Below are positions 32,339 to 40,918 of a stretch of 42,515 nt of DNA, piece after piece. Position 1 is the stretch's first letter, and each line of letters opens with the position of its first letter. The stretch spans positions 1-42,515 of the forward strand of contig JAUYSB010000180.1 in NCBI GenBank assembly GCA_030696525.1. The letters run 5' to 3'. Made by a program: the position numbers and the translations under genes. The notes beneath the pieces were generated by a model. It was not told the DNA's origin and did no database searches. It saw nothing but the letters and a program-made list of their open reading frames with translations. Origin of the DNA: Hydrogenophaga sp. Its GTDB lineage: Bacteria; Pseudomonadota; Gammaproteobacteria; Burkholderiales; Burkholderiaceae_C.

Positions 32339-33234
32339 ACCGTGGCGCGGTAGAAGCGCAGGATGCGTTTGACGTACTCCTGCGTTTCGGCATAGGGTGG
32401 CACGCCACCGTGGCGCTCCACCGCGCGCTCGCCGGCGTTGTAGGCGGCCGAGGCCAGGGCCACATCGCCCTCGAAACGCGCCAACAGCCACTTGAGGTAG
32501 GCCAGGCCGCCGCGCACGTTCTGCTCTGGGTCGCGGATGTTGCGCACGCCAAAACGCTCGGCGGTGTCGGGGATGAGCTGCATCAGCCCCTGCGCGTTTT
32601 TGGGCGACACGGCCTCGGCATCGAAGTTGGACTCGGCCCGCGCGATGGCCAGCGCAAAACGCGGGTCCACCGAAAAACGCGGTGCCAGGTACTGGATGAG
32701 CTGGGCGTGGCGGCGCTTGTCGGCCGGCAGCGCCAGCACATAACGTTCCACCACCTCGTGGGGCACGGCCTCGGTGGGCGGCGGCACCAGCGGCGCCGGC
32801 ATGGCCAGCGCCAAGGCCTCGCCGGTCAGCTGGCATTGCGGAGGGTCGCCCATGGCCAGGTCTGAGCCTGCAGCGCTGGCCGATGCCTGCAACTGCATCA
32901 GCAGGGTCTGCGCCACGCCATGGCCGCGTTGTGCCGCCAGCGCCAACGAGGCGCGGCCCTGCGCACGCTGCGCGGCATCGGGGCTTTCGGCCAGCAGGCG
33001 GCCCAGGCGGTATTGCGCATCCACATGGCCCAGCCGAGCCGCCTGGCAATAGCGGTCGGCGGCCTCGGGCAACCAGCCCCCCACCTGGGCGGCGTAGGCC
33101 TGCTCCAGCAGGCGCGACAAGACAGGTGCGTCTTCGGTCCAGTCCGGCGGCGGGTCGGCCGGCAGGCCCGCCTGGGCGGCGCAAGCCAGGCTGGTGCCCA
33201 GCAGAGACAAACACAGGATCACACGTTCAAGCAT
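32311..33234 (-). CDS. Lytic transglycosylase (SLT domain) with Sel1-like repeats
   Basis: Cleaves peptidoglycan glycan strands in the periplasm. 307 residues. Signal peptide VILCLSLLGTSLACAAQA. The N-terminal half has two Sel1/TPR-like helical repeats (RYCQAARLGHVDAQYRLGRLL; ASLALAAQRGHGVAQTLLMQL). The C-terminal SLT domain has the catalytic Glu near residue 201 (AIARAESNFDAEAVSPKNAQ), GLMQLIPDTAERFGV and the AYNAGERAVERHGGVPPYAETQEYV motif. It is transcribed alone from a well-formed promoter whose -10 is five bases before the ATG. It could serve pili, secretion or general wall turnover; nothing here distinguishes these. Confidence 0.93.
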   Translation of the reverse strand: MLERVILCLSLLGTSLACAAQAGLPADPPPDWTEDAPVLSRLLEQAYAAQVGGWLPEAADRYCQAARLGHVDAQYRLGRLLAESPDAAQRAQGRASLALAAQRGHGVAQTLLMQLQASASAAGSDLAMGDPPQCQLTGEALALAMPAPLVPPPTEAVPHEVVERYVLALPADKRRHAQLIQYLAPRFSVDPRFALAIARAESNFDAEAVSPKNAQGLMQLIPDTAERFGVRNIRDPEQNVRGGLAYLKWLLARFEGDVALASAAYNAGERAVERHGGVPPYAETQEYVKRILRFYRATVHAPPVSLR

Positions 33235-33239
33235 GCCCC

Positions 33240-33268
33240 ATTGTCGGCGTTTGCCGGTGGTTTGTCAG
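33240..33268 (-). promoter_or_regulatory. Sigma-70 promoter of the lytic transglycosylase gene
   Basis: On the minus strand CTGACA - 17 bases - GACAAT, then GGGGC and the ATG. This is the best-formed promoter in the window (-35 is 5/6, spacing ideal). The start point would fall on or next to the A of the start codon, so the mRNA would be leaderless. Confidence 0.6.
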
Positions 33269-33373
33269 TTTTGTCAGCAGGTGTGTCACGCTGTTCTCCT
33301 GGTCCGTGTCGGGGCGCTTGATGCAGGTCAACACCCCGGTGCTGCCGACATGGGCCTGGCCCAGCGCCTCTGA

Positions 33374-33379
33374 CACAAT
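33374..33379 (+). promoter_or_regulatory. -10-like box CACAAT before the CBS-DUF294 gene
   Basis: CACAAT ends 12 bases before the ATG at 33392, in the context CTGACACAATGGG. It would give a very short leader. No good -35 is seen. Confidence 0.35.
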
Positions 33380-33391
33380 GGGCCGCAGCCC

Positions 33392-35254
33392 ATGACCGCG
33401 ACCACACCCCACACCATTCCTCAGGCTCTGAGCCGGCACCGTGTGCTGGCCCAGTTGGCGTCCGCCACCCTTGACACGCTGGCCAGCCAGGCCACCCAGA
33501 GCCAGCACGCGGCGGGCGAGCTGGTGGCGGCACCCGGGCAGCTGGCCGAGCAGCTCTGGCTGGTGGTGGCTGGTGCGGTGCGCCTGGAAGACCCCGAACA
33601 CGGCTGGCAGCTCACGTTGCAGGCGGGCGACTGGCTCGGTGCCGGTGTGTCCAGCCCCTCGGCCCAGCTGCAGGCGCAGGTGATCGCCGTCACCGCAGCC
33701 GAGCTGTTGGCTTTGCCACTGGCAGCCGTGGTGGCCGCCAGCGCCAGCGAGCCCACGCTGGCCAGCCAATTGGGTGCGCTGCCACCGGCCGCGCCGGGTC
33801 ACGGCCTGCACCGGGTGCACAACGACCCCGCCATGAACCTGCTGGCCACGCCCATGCGCAGCCTGCTCAAGCGCGAGCCCATCGTCGCGCCGCCCACCGC
33901 CACCATCCGCGAGGTGGCCACCATCATGGCCACGCAGCGCGCGTCCTCTGTGCTGCTGATCGAACAAGAGCTGCTGTTCGGCATTGTCACCGACCGCGAC
34001 CTGCGCAACCGCGTGGTGGCGCACGGGCTGGACATCGATCGCCCGGCGGCCGACATCGCCACCCTGGCGCCACTCACCGTGCAGGCCCGCAGCCCGGCCT
34101 TCGAGGCCTTGTTGCTGATGGCGCGCCACAATATCCACCACCTGCCGGTGATGGACGGCCAGCGCATTCTGGGCATGGTCACCGCCACCGACCTGACCGA
34201 ACAGCACAGCACCTCGGCCGTCTACCTGGCCAGCGACATCTACAAACAATCCAGCATCGAAGGCCTGGCCGCCGTGAGCGCGCGCGTCAAACGCCTGCAG
34301 CGCCACCTGGCCGCAGCCGACGCCAGCGCCTACAGCACGGGCCACATCGTCACCACCATCACCGATGCGCTGACCACGCGCCTTATCCATCTGGCCGAAG
34401 CGCAACTGGGCCCGGCGCCAGTGGACTATGTGTGGGTGGCGGCGGGCTCTCAGGCGCGCAGCGAACAGACCGCCAAAAGCGACCAGGACAACTGCCTGGT
34501 GCTCGACGATGCCTATGACGAGGCCCAACACGGCGACTACTTCCGTGCCTTTTCCAAGTTTGTGTGTGACGGCCTGGACGCCTGTGGCTACATCCACTGC
34601 CCCGGCGAGATGATGGCCATGACCGACCAGTGGCGCCAGCCGCTGGCGCGCTGGCGGCGCTACTTCCGCCAATGGGTGGAGCAGCCCGACCCGACCGCGC
34701 TGATGCTGACCTGCGTGTTTTTTGATCTGCGTGCGGTGGCCGGCAACACCGCCCTGCTCGACGGCCTGCGCCGCGAGGTGCTGAGCGAAACCCACGGCAA
34801 CACCTTGTTCCTGGCGCACATGGTGGGCAACGCCCTCAAACACCGCCCGCCGCTGGGCCTGTTCGGCCAGATTTCACCCATGCGCGGCGGCGAACACAGC
34901 GGCTGCATCGACCTCAAACACAACGGCATCGTGCCCATCGTCGATCTGGCGCGGGTGTACGCGCTGGCCGGCGGGCTGGACGCGGTCAATTCGCACGACC
35001 GGCTGGAGCAGGCCGCCCACGCTGGCGAAATCAGCGACGACAGCGCCCGCGACCTGCGCGATGCGCTGGAGTCGCTGGGCGAGATCCGCATCGCCCACCA
35101 GGCGCGGCAGATCGAACGCGGTGTGCCGCCCGACAACTTCCTGCGCCTGGACGACCTGAGCAACGTCGAGCGCGCCCACCTCAAATCGGCCTTTGCCGTG
35201 GTTCAGCGCCTGCAAACGGTGCTGGGCACGCGCTACCAGGGCGGCAGGTTCTGA
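33392..35254 (+). CDS. cNMP-binding-like / CBS pair / DUF294 nucleotidyltransferase protein
   Basis: 620 residues, cytoplasmic. Order of domains: a cyclic-nucleotide-binding-like beta-barrel (ELVAAPGQLAEQLWLVVAGAVRLED, residues 15-110); two CBS domains (VAPPTATIREVATIMATQRASSVLLIEQE and SPAFEALLLMARHNIHHLPVMD, about 165-275) that usually bind adenyl nucleotides; a DUF294 nucleotidyltransferase-like domain with GSQARSEQTAKSDQDN near residue 351; and a DUF294 C-terminal domain. It resembles the GlnD/KNTase fold, but its acceptor is unknown. It converges on the sensor-exonuclease gene with a single base between the stops. From memory, similar genes sit beside an exonuclease and an acetate-type symporter in other proteobacteria, so the link is likely functional. 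Confidence 0.9.
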   Translation: MTATTPHTIPQALSRHRVLAQLASATLDTLASQATQSQHAAGELVAAPGQLAEQLWLVVAGAVRLEDPEHGWQLTLQAGDWLGAGVSSPSAQLQAQVIAVTAAELLALPLAAVVAASASEPTLASQLGALPPAAPGHGLHRVHNDPAMNLLATPMRSLLKREPIVAPPTATIREVATIMATQRASSVLLIEQELLFGIVTDRDLRNRVVAHGLDIDRPAADIATLAPLTVQARSPAFEALLLMARHNIHHLPVMDGQRILGMVTATDLTEQHSTSAVYLASDIYKQSSIEGLAAVSARVKRLQRHLAAADASAYSTGHIVTTITDALTTRLIHLAEAQLGPAPVDYVWVAAGSQARSEQTAKSDQDNCLVLDDAYDEAQHGDYFRAFSKFVCDGLDACGYIHCPGEMMAMTDQWRQPLARWRRYFRQWVEQPDPTALMLTCVFFDLRAVAGNTALLDGLRREVLSETHGNTLFLAHMVGNALKHRPPLGLFGQISPMRGGEHSGCIDLKHNGIVPIVDLARVYALAGGLDAVNSHDRLEQAAHAGEISDDSARDLRDALESLGEIRIAHQARQIERGVPPDNFLRLDDLSNVERAHLKSAFAVVQRLQTVLGTRYQGGRF

Positions 35255-35255
35255 C

Positions 35256-37424
35256 TCAGTATTTGAGCCGCGCGTAGTAGGTTTTCTCGGCCGCCTCGCG
35301 CGCCTGGCGCAGCGTGTGAATGCCGCGCTCGCGCAGCAGCGGCAGCAGGCGCAGCAGCACCTCGGCGGTCACGAACGCGTCGCCCAGCGCGGTGTGGCGC
35401 CCCAGCACGGTGATGTCGAAACGCTCGGCAATGGCCTCCAGGCGGTGCGAGTCCTGGCTGGGCTGGGCCACGGCAGAGAGCAGCAAGGTGTCGAGCACCG
35501 GCTGTTTGAAACTCAGGCCTGTGCGGCCTTCGAGCAGCTGCAGAAACTTCATGTCGAAGGCGGCGTTGTGGGCCACCAGCACGGTGTCCTGCGCAAAGGC
35601 ATGGAACGAGGGCAACACGGCGGTGATGGCGGGCTGACCGCGCACCATGACGTCGGTGATGCCGTGGATGGGAATGGAGGCAGCCGGAATCGGCTTGCCG
35701 GGGTCCACCAGCTGCTCGAAGCTCTCTTGCCGCAACAACCGACCGTTGACGATGCGGGTGGCGCCGATCTGGATGATCTCGTCGCCCTGCGAGGGGTTGA
35801 GGCCCGTGGTTTCGGTGTCGAACACGGTGTAGGTCAGCTCGGTCAGCGGCACGTCGTCGAGGTCGCTGGAAATGCCGCGCACGCTGAAAAGATCGAAGTC
35901 GTAGTACTCGGGCCGGCTCTCGTGCTGGCCCACCATGGCCGCATCGGCGCCCTCCTGGGCGCTGGCCTGTGGCAGCAGAAAGCGGAAAAACGCCTGCGCG
36001 CGTGCGCGCTCGCGCTCGAACCACATCTCCCCGCTGTGGCGGTCCACCACGTCGCGCACGCTCAGGGGCAGCGTGTCGGCGCCCAGGCGCATGGGGTCCA
36101 TCTCCCAGCTCATCACGGTTTCGGTGCTCATGGCTGCACCCGTCCACATCAGATCGAGCTGCACCCGCCCGCCGGCCGATTGCGCACGCAAGGCCACAAA
36201 CGAGAGGTCGAACTCGTCGCGCAGCCGCTGCGACAGGTAGGCCAGCGCCTGCAGCAGGATGAAGCTGTCCACCCGCATCCACAGGCCGGCTTCCACGTCC
36301 TCGACCACCACCTTGAAACCGCAGTGCGCCTCGATGCGGCGCTGCGCGGCGGTGACCAGGTCGGCGGCCAGCATTTCCTCCATCGGCCAGCGCGTCTTGA
36401 GGCCTTCGGCGGCGCGCTGCACGCTGTCGTTCAGGCGCGTGGTCATGGTGCGCACCTCGTCGCGCACCACGGCCAGAAAACGCTCGCGCATGGCGGGCTC
36501 CAGGTCGTCGTAGCCCAGCATGTCCACCGCCGCCTGGATGTTGGCCAGGGCCGAACGGCTGCCGTCGGTCAGGCTTTGCAGGGTCTGGTCGCGCTGGGCT
36601 TCTTCCTCGAAGTGGCGCGTCACGTTGTCCAGCATCAGCACAAAACCGGCCAGCGGCGCCTGCGCGTCGTTGGCGCCCACCTGCCCAACCGGTGCCATCT
36701 GCACCTTGAGCAACTGGCCCGAGCGGGTGGTGGTGATGAACTGGGCCGAAGGCTGGGCCGCGCCGCGCGCGCGCCGCTCCTGAATGCGCTCCAGCGCATG
36801 GGCCACCAGCTGGCGGTCGAACACGCCGTAGATGGAGCGGCCGATGCCGATCAGCTCGGCGCCGTCGGCCAGCGTGGGCGCCTGCGACAGCGCGCGGAAC
36901 TGCAGCCGCGCGCGGTTGTTGTAGAGCAGGATGCGGCCGTCGAGGTTGCACACCACCACGCTTTGGGTCAGCTCGGCCATGAGTGCGGCCAGGCGGTTCT
37001 TTTCCTGCTGCACGCCCTGGCTGGCCTGTTCGATCTGAGCCGCCACGTCACCGCGCAAGGCCTCGCGCTGGTCGGCCAGGTCGTTGATGGCGCGCGAGAG
37101 TTCGACCAGGCCGACGTCGTCCTCGACAGGCAGGCGCTTGCCGAAGGCGCCGCCCAGCATGCCGCGCACCTGCTCGGCCAGACGCTGCGGCGCGCCGATG
37201 TGGCGGCTGTGCACCCGTTGCCAGACAGCCCACCAAGCGATGGCCGCCAGCACCCAGGCCATCACCAGCAGCGCCACGCGCGGCGACAGCAGCTCGGCGA
37301 CCAGGGTTTGTTCCTGCGGCTCCAGCGTGGACCACAACATGCCCAGCGTGAGCGCCAGCCAGGCGCCCAGCGCCAGCACGCCGCCGGCCACCCCCAGCCA
37401 CAGCGCCTTTTGGCTTGCTTTCAT
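35256..37424 (-). CDS. Membrane PAS / degenerate histidine-kinase / DEDDh 3'-5' exonuclease fusion
   Basis: 722 residues. Two N-terminal membrane helices (LGVAGGVLALGAWLALTLGML; VALLVMAWVLAAIAWWAVW), a HAMP-like linker, and a PAS-like domain at about 145-255 (SVVVCNLDGRILLYNNRARLQF). A HisKA/HATPase-like region follows in which the H-box reads LTDGSRSALANIQ: the phospho-accepting His position is Asp287, and the N and DNGxG boxes are lost, so it is a pseudokinase. Residues 530-722 form a DnaQ-type exonuclease with all five DEDDh residues: Asp536, Glu538 (VFDTETTGLNP), Asp624 (AHNAAFDMKF), His677 and Asp682 (HTALGDAF). Last gene of the SSS-kinase operon; its ATG overlaps the regulator's stop. 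Substrate and partner unknown; it is often labelled DNA polymerase III epsilon-like, which would miss the sensor part. Confidence 0.9.
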   Translation of the reverse strand: MKASQKALWLGVAGGVLALGAWLALTLGMLWSTLEPQEQTLVAELLSPRVALLVMAWVLAAIAWWAVWQRVHSRHIGAPQRLAEQVRGMLGGAFGKRLPVEDDVGLVELSRAINDLADQREALRGDVAAQIEQASQGVQQEKNRLAALMAELTQSVVVCNLDGRILLYNNRARLQFRALSQAPTLADGAELIGIGRSIYGVFDRQLVAHALERIQERRARGAAQPSAQFITTTRSGQLLKVQMAPVGQVGANDAQAPLAGFVLMLDNVTRHFEEEAQRDQTLQSLTDGSRSALANIQAAVDMLGYDDLEPAMRERFLAVVRDEVRTMTTRLNDSVQRAAEGLKTRWPMEEMLAADLVTAAQRRIEAHCGFKVVVEDVEAGLWMRVDSFILLQALAYLSQRLRDEFDLSFVALRAQSAGGRVQLDLMWTGAAMSTETVMSWEMDPMRLGADTLPLSVRDVVDRHSGEMWFERERARAQAFFRFLLPQASAQEGADAAMVGQHESRPEYYDFDLFSVRGISSDLDDVPLTELTYTVFDTETTGLNPSQGDEIIQIGATRIVNGRLLRQESFEQLVDPGKPIPAASIPIHGITDVMVRGQPAITAVLPSFHAFAQDTVLVAHNAAFDMKFLQLLEGRTGLSFKQPVLDTLLLSAVAQPSQDSHRLEAIAERFDITVLGRHTALGDAFVTAEVLLRLLPLLRERGIHTLRQAREAAEKTYYARLKY

Positions 37425-37801
37425 CCGGCCGCCCCCAGCATTTCGGCCACCTTCAACACCAGCTCGCGGGTGGAAAAGGGTTTGGTCATGTAGGCGTTGG
37501 CGCCCAGCGCCAGGCCTTTGGCCACGTCGGTTTCGCGGCCGCGCGCGGTCAGCATCAGGATGGGTGTGGCTTCCACGCCGGCTGTGGCGCGCACCGCCTG
37601 GCAGACCTCAAAACCGGTCTTGTGCGGCATCATCACGTCGAGCAGCACGAGGTCAGGGTGTTCGCGGGTGATGGCGTCCAGCGCCTCCTGGCCGTCGCGC
37701 GCCACCACCACCTGGTAGCCCTCGCGTTTGAGCAGGTACTCCAGCGAAATCACGATGTTGGGCTCGTCGTCGGCGACCAGAATTTTGTGTGTTGTGCTCA
37801 T
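37421..37801 (-). CDS. CheY-like single-domain response regulator
   Basis: 126 residues, one receiver domain and no output domain. Acidic pair ADDEPN, phosphorylation site Asp55 (LVLLDVMMP), Thr in LMLTARG and the conserved Lys in YMTKPFS are all present, so phosphorylation is expected. The true start is ATG 37801, which overlaps the kinase stop (ATGA); the longer track ORF is a shadow upstream. The end overlaps the exonuclease start. With no DNA-binding domain it must act by protein contact; the neighbouring pseudokinase-exonuclease is the nearest candidate target. Confidence 0.95.
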   Translation of the reverse strand: MSTTHKILVADDEPNIVISLEYLLKREGYQVVVARDGQEALDAITREHPDLVLLDVMMPHKTGFEVCQAVRATAGVEATPILMLTARGRETDVAKGLALGANAYMTKPFSTRELVLKVAEMLGAAG

Positions 37802-40542
37802 GAAGCGTCTCCCGCTGCGTGGGTATCTGTTTGACGGTGGGACCAGGGCAGGCTGAAGCAGAAGCAGGCGCCGGCCTCGCCGGCGTCCAGCCACAACCGG
37901 CCCCCAAAGTGCTCGACGATCTGGCGGCTGATGGGCAGGCCCAGGCCGGTGCCCTGCGGCCGGTTGGCGGCGTCGCCGCCCTGGCGGAATTTCTCGAAGA
38001 TCAGGCCCTGCTGCGCCGCCGGCACGCCCGGGCCGTTGTCCTGCACGCGCACGGTCAGGCCTTGCGCGTCGCTGGCCAGGCTCAATACCACCTGGCCGCC
38101 GGGCACGGGCACAAACTTGGCGGCGTTGGAGAGCAGGTTGAGCAGCACCTGGGTCAGGCGGTCGGGGTCGGCCATCAGCGTGGGCACCTCGGTCGGCAGG
38201 TCCAGCGTGAGGCGGCACTGGCGCTCGCGGAACAGCTCTGCGGTGGTGGTGGCGGCCTGCTCCACCAGCGCGCGCATGTCCACGGGGCTGTTGTGCCATT
38301 CGGCGTGGCCCGATTCGATTTTGGCCATGTCCAGCACCTGGTTGACCAGGCGCGAGAGGCGCTCGGTTTCGCTCACGATGATGCCGACAAACTGCTGGCG
38401 CTGCGGCGCGTCCATCTCGACGTCGTCGCGCATGAGTTCGGCCAGTGCGCGGATGGAGGTCAGCGGCGTGCGCAACTCGTGCGTCACGGACGACATGAAG
38501 TCGTCCTTCAAGCGGTCCAGGCTCTTGAGCTGTTCGTTGGCGCGGCGCAGTTCCTCGGTGGCGCGCTCCAGCGAACGCGACTTGTCCTCCAGCTCGCGCG
38601 AATAGGCGCGCAGCTGCGAGCTTTCGTCGAGGATGCGTAGCACGTCGTCGGGCGAGAGGGCTTCTTCCTCGGCCACCGAGGCCACCAGCACCCGCGCCGA
38701 GGCGCTGCCCACCGCGCCCGCCAACTGGGTTTCCACAAAAGACACAAAACGCGGGTCGGCCTGCAGCTGCGCGGTGTCGCGCAGGCCGTGCTCGCGTGCG
38801 TACCGCGCCCACAACAGGGACGTGTGGCTGGCGCCCAGAAAACGCTGGCACAGCTTGTGCAAATCGGCCACGCTGGCGCGGCCCTGCCAGAACACCGGGT
38901 CGCGGCTGGCGGTGCGCTTGAACACGTCCACGAACAGCATGGCCTGACTGGCTTCCTGGCCCGAAGGCGGGCGCCACAGCGACACGCCCACATACACCCC
39001 GGTGTTGACCAGCAGGCTCCAGAACAGCGCGTGGGTCAGGCTGTCCAGCCCTTGCAGGCCCAGCAACTGTTCGGGCCGCAGCAGGGCCAGGCCCCAGGCG
39101 CCGTGCTGGATGAAGCCGGCATCCATCCAGCCCGATTTGGCGATCGACGGCAGCATGAGCGTGTAGCCCCACATCAGGAAACCCGCCAGCAGCCCGGCCA
39201 GCGCCGCGCGCTGGGTGCCGCCCTTCCAGTACAGGCCGCCCAGCACGGCGGGCGCAAACTGGGCCACGGCGGCAAAACTTATGAGGCCGATGCTGACCAG
39301 GGCGTAGGCCTCGCCCGCGATGTGGAAGTAGGCGTAGCCCAGCAGCAGGATGCCCAGGATGGCGGCGCGGCGTATGCCCAGCAGCACGCGCGTGAGATCG
39401 GCGCCGGCGCTGTTGCGCCAGTGGCCGCTGCGCAGCAGCCAGGGCAGCACCAGTTCGTTGCAGACCATGGTGGAGACGGCAATCGCCTCGACGATGACCA
39501 TGCCGGTGGCTGCCGACAGCCCGCCGATGAAGACGAACAGCGCCAGCGCCGACTGCCCCGCCGCCAGCGGCAGCGACATGACGAAGTTCTCGGCCCCGCT
39601 GGCGCTGCCAAAGTACAGCAGGCCGCCCACCGCGATCGGCAACACAAACAGGTTGATCAGCAGCAGGTAGAGCGGGAACACCCAGGCCGCGCGGCGCAGG
39701 TGGTTTTCGTGCACGTTCTCCACCACCATGACCTGAAACTGGCGCGGCAGCAGCAGCACCGACAACATGGACAAGAGCGTGAGCGCAAACCACTGCGTCC
39801 AGGCAAAGGGTGTGCCCTGCTCCAGCCGCAGCAGGCGGGCGATGTCGGGCACGGCGCGGGCGCGGGCAAACAGGTCTTGCAGGCCGTCAAACAGGCCGTA
39901 GACCACAAACAGGCCCACCGCCAGAAAGGCCACCAGCTTGACCACGGACTCGAACGCGATGGCCGCCACCAGGCCCTCGTGGCGTTCGGTGCTGTCGAGG
40001 TGGCGGGCGCCAAACACCATGGTGAAACCGGCCAGGGCGAGTGCGATGTAGAAGGTGCTGTCGCTGCTCCAGTGCGGCGCGGCGGTGCTGGCGCTGCCCG
40101 AGGTGAGCAGTGCGTAGCCGGCCGAGATGGCTTTGAGCTGCAGCGCGATGTAGGGAATGATGCCCACCAGCGCGATCAGCGTGACCAGGCCCGCGAGCAG
40201 GTGGCTTTTGCCGTAGCGGCTGCCGATGAAGTCGGCGATCGATGTGATGCGGTAGGTTTTGGCGATGCGCACGATCTTGCGCAGCACCAGCCAGCCCAGC
40301 ACCATGGCCAGTGTGGGCCCGAGGTAGATGGGCAAAAACCACACACCACCGGTGGCCGCGCGCCCCACGCTGCCGAAATAGGTCCAGGCGGTGCAGTACA
40401 CCGCCATCGACAGCGAATAGGTCCAGGGGTTGGCGATCAGCGAGCGGCCCTGTGCGGCACGGCGGTCACCCAGGTGGGCCACCGCAAACAGCAGCAGCAG
40501 GTAGGCAAACGAGGCGGCAAAAACCAGGGCGGGCGACAACAT
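37798..40542 (-). CDS. Sodium:solute symporter-like sensor histidine kinase (SSS-STAC-HisKA-HATPase)
   Basis: 914 residues. The first 500 or so are a multi-helix SSS transporter fold (starting LVFAASFAYLLLLFAVAHLGDR, with WTYFGSVGRAATGG). A STAC-type linker domain follows (about 535-617: VADLHKLCQRFLGAS ... FVETQLAGAVGSASARVLVAS), then a coiled coil, a HisKA domain with the H-box THELRTPLTS (His688), and a HATPase domain with LLNLLSNAAKFVP, DNGPGVP and GTGLGLPIS. All kinase boxes are intact. There is no PAS or receiver domain. Architecture matches the CbrA/MxtR (CrbS) group that senses or transports a metabolite such as acetate or histidine. It begins 3 bases after a DUF3311-like gene and overlaps the receiver gene. 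Confidence 0.94.
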   Translation of the reverse strand: MLSPALVFAASFAYLLLLFAVAHLGDRRAAQGRSLIANPWTYSLSMAVYCTAWTYFGSVGRAATGGVWFLPIYLGPTLAMVLGWLVLRKIVRIAKTYRITSIADFIGSRYGKSHLLAGLVTLIALVGIIPYIALQLKAISAGYALLTSGSASTAAPHWSSDSTFYIALALAGFTMVFGARHLDSTERHEGLVAAIAFESVVKLVAFLAVGLFVVYGLFDGLQDLFARARAVPDIARLLRLEQGTPFAWTQWFALTLLSMLSVLLLPRQFQVMVVENVHENHLRRAAWVFPLYLLLINLFVLPIAVGGLLYFGSASGAENFVMSLPLAAGQSALALFVFIGGLSAATGMVIVEAIAVSTMVCNELVLPWLLRSGHWRNSAGADLTRVLLGIRRAAILGILLLGYAYFHIAGEAYALVSIGLISFAAVAQFAPAVLGGLYWKGGTQRAALAGLLAGFLMWGYTLMLPSIAKSGWMDAGFIQHGAWGLALLRPEQLLGLQGLDSLTHALFWSLLVNTGVYVGVSLWRPPSGQEASQAMLFVDVFKRTASRDPVFWQGRASVADLHKLCQRFLGASHTSLLWARYAREHGLRDTAQLQADPRFVSFVETQLAGAVGSASARVLVASVAEEEALSPDDVLRILDESSQLRAYSRELEDKSRSLERATEELRRANEQLKSLDRLKDDFMSSVTHELRTPLTSIRALAELMRDDVEMDAPQRQQFVGIIVSETERLSRLVNQVLDMAKIESGHAEWHNSPVDMRALVEQAATTTAELFRERQCRLTLDLPTEVPTLMADPDRLTQVLLNLLSNAAKFVPVPGGQVVLSLASDAQGLTVRVQDNGPGVPAAQQGLIFEKFRQGGDAANRPQGTGLGLPISRQIVEHFGGRLWLDAGEAGACFCFSLPWSHRQTDTHAAGDAS

Positions 40543-40545
40543 GGT

Positions 40546-40797
40546 TCAGTCGCCTTTGGGCACCGTGTTGGATGCGCTGGGGGGGTCGGCTGGCGCGCGG
40601 CCGCTGGTGCCCTGCTCCACCGCCCAGGCCAGGCCCGCAATCAGCAGCGCCCACAACACGAACAGGGCCACCGGGAACAGCGGCAGGCCCCACAGCGTGG
40701 CGTCGTGGTCCCACAGGGCCAGCAGGGGGAAGTTGAACAGCAGCCACCCGGCCGCAAACAGGGCCAGCAGGCGCTGGGTACCGAGGCGCTCCAGCAC
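40546..40797 (-). CDS. Small two-helix membrane protein (DUF3311/CbrX-like)
   Basis: 83 residues from GTG 40797, chosen because AAGGAG lies seven bases upstream; the track start adds 23 residues with no ribosome site. Two hydrophobic helices (LLALFAAGWLLFNFPLLALW and LPLFPVALFVLWALLIAGLAWAV) with GLPLFP between them fit the DUF3311 pattern, which often pairs with SSS transporters. It is three bases before the SSS-kinase start, as CbrX is next to CbrA in pseudomonads (from memory). Probably a small subunit or chaperone of the transporter-like sensor. Confidence 0.75.
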   Translation of the reverse strand: MLERLGTQRLLALFAAGWLLFNFPLLALWDHDATLWGLPLFPVALFVLWALLIAGLAWAVEQGTSGRAPADPPSASNTVPKGD

Positions 40798-40850
40798 GGC
40801 AAGTCTCCTTATCGGGGGCTCCGGTGCGCAGGCACCGCCCTCTGCAGCCG

Positions 40851-40856
40851 ATTGTG
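40851..40856 (-). promoter_or_regulatory. -10-like box CACAAT of the SSS-kinase operon
   Basis: Minus strand GCCTGCGGCACAATCGGC, sharing 15 bases with the ABC-F promoter region. It lies 53 bases before the GTG of the DUF3311-like gene. The leader can form a 6-bp hairpin (CGGTGC-GCAG-GCACCG region near 40822-40837). Confidence 0.4.
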
Positions 40857-40888
40857 CCGCAGGCACTTACCCACCACTTACGCAGCGC

Positions 40889-40907
40889 CGCCGGGTCAGG
40901 CCCGGCG
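40889..40907. terminator. Hairpin after the 124-residue membrane gene
   Basis: CGCCGGG-TCAGG-CCCGGCG, a perfect 7-bp stem. It is 12 bases beyond the stop of the minus-strand gene at 40919. On the minus strand no T-run follows (only TTT on the plus side), so termination is plausible but not textbook. Confidence 0.4.
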
Positions 40908-40918
40908 TTTGACCGGGA

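Noticed and set aside
35193-37493. 766-residue plus-strand open frame opposite the exonuclease fusion
   Set aside because: It runs across real gene boundaries and lacks any domain; antisense artefact.
37421-39793. 790-residue minus ORF as a fusion of the kinase tail with the receiver
   Set aside because: The upstream part is an alternative frame of the SSS-kinase gene; the receiver starts at the ATG at 37801, overlapping the kinase stop.
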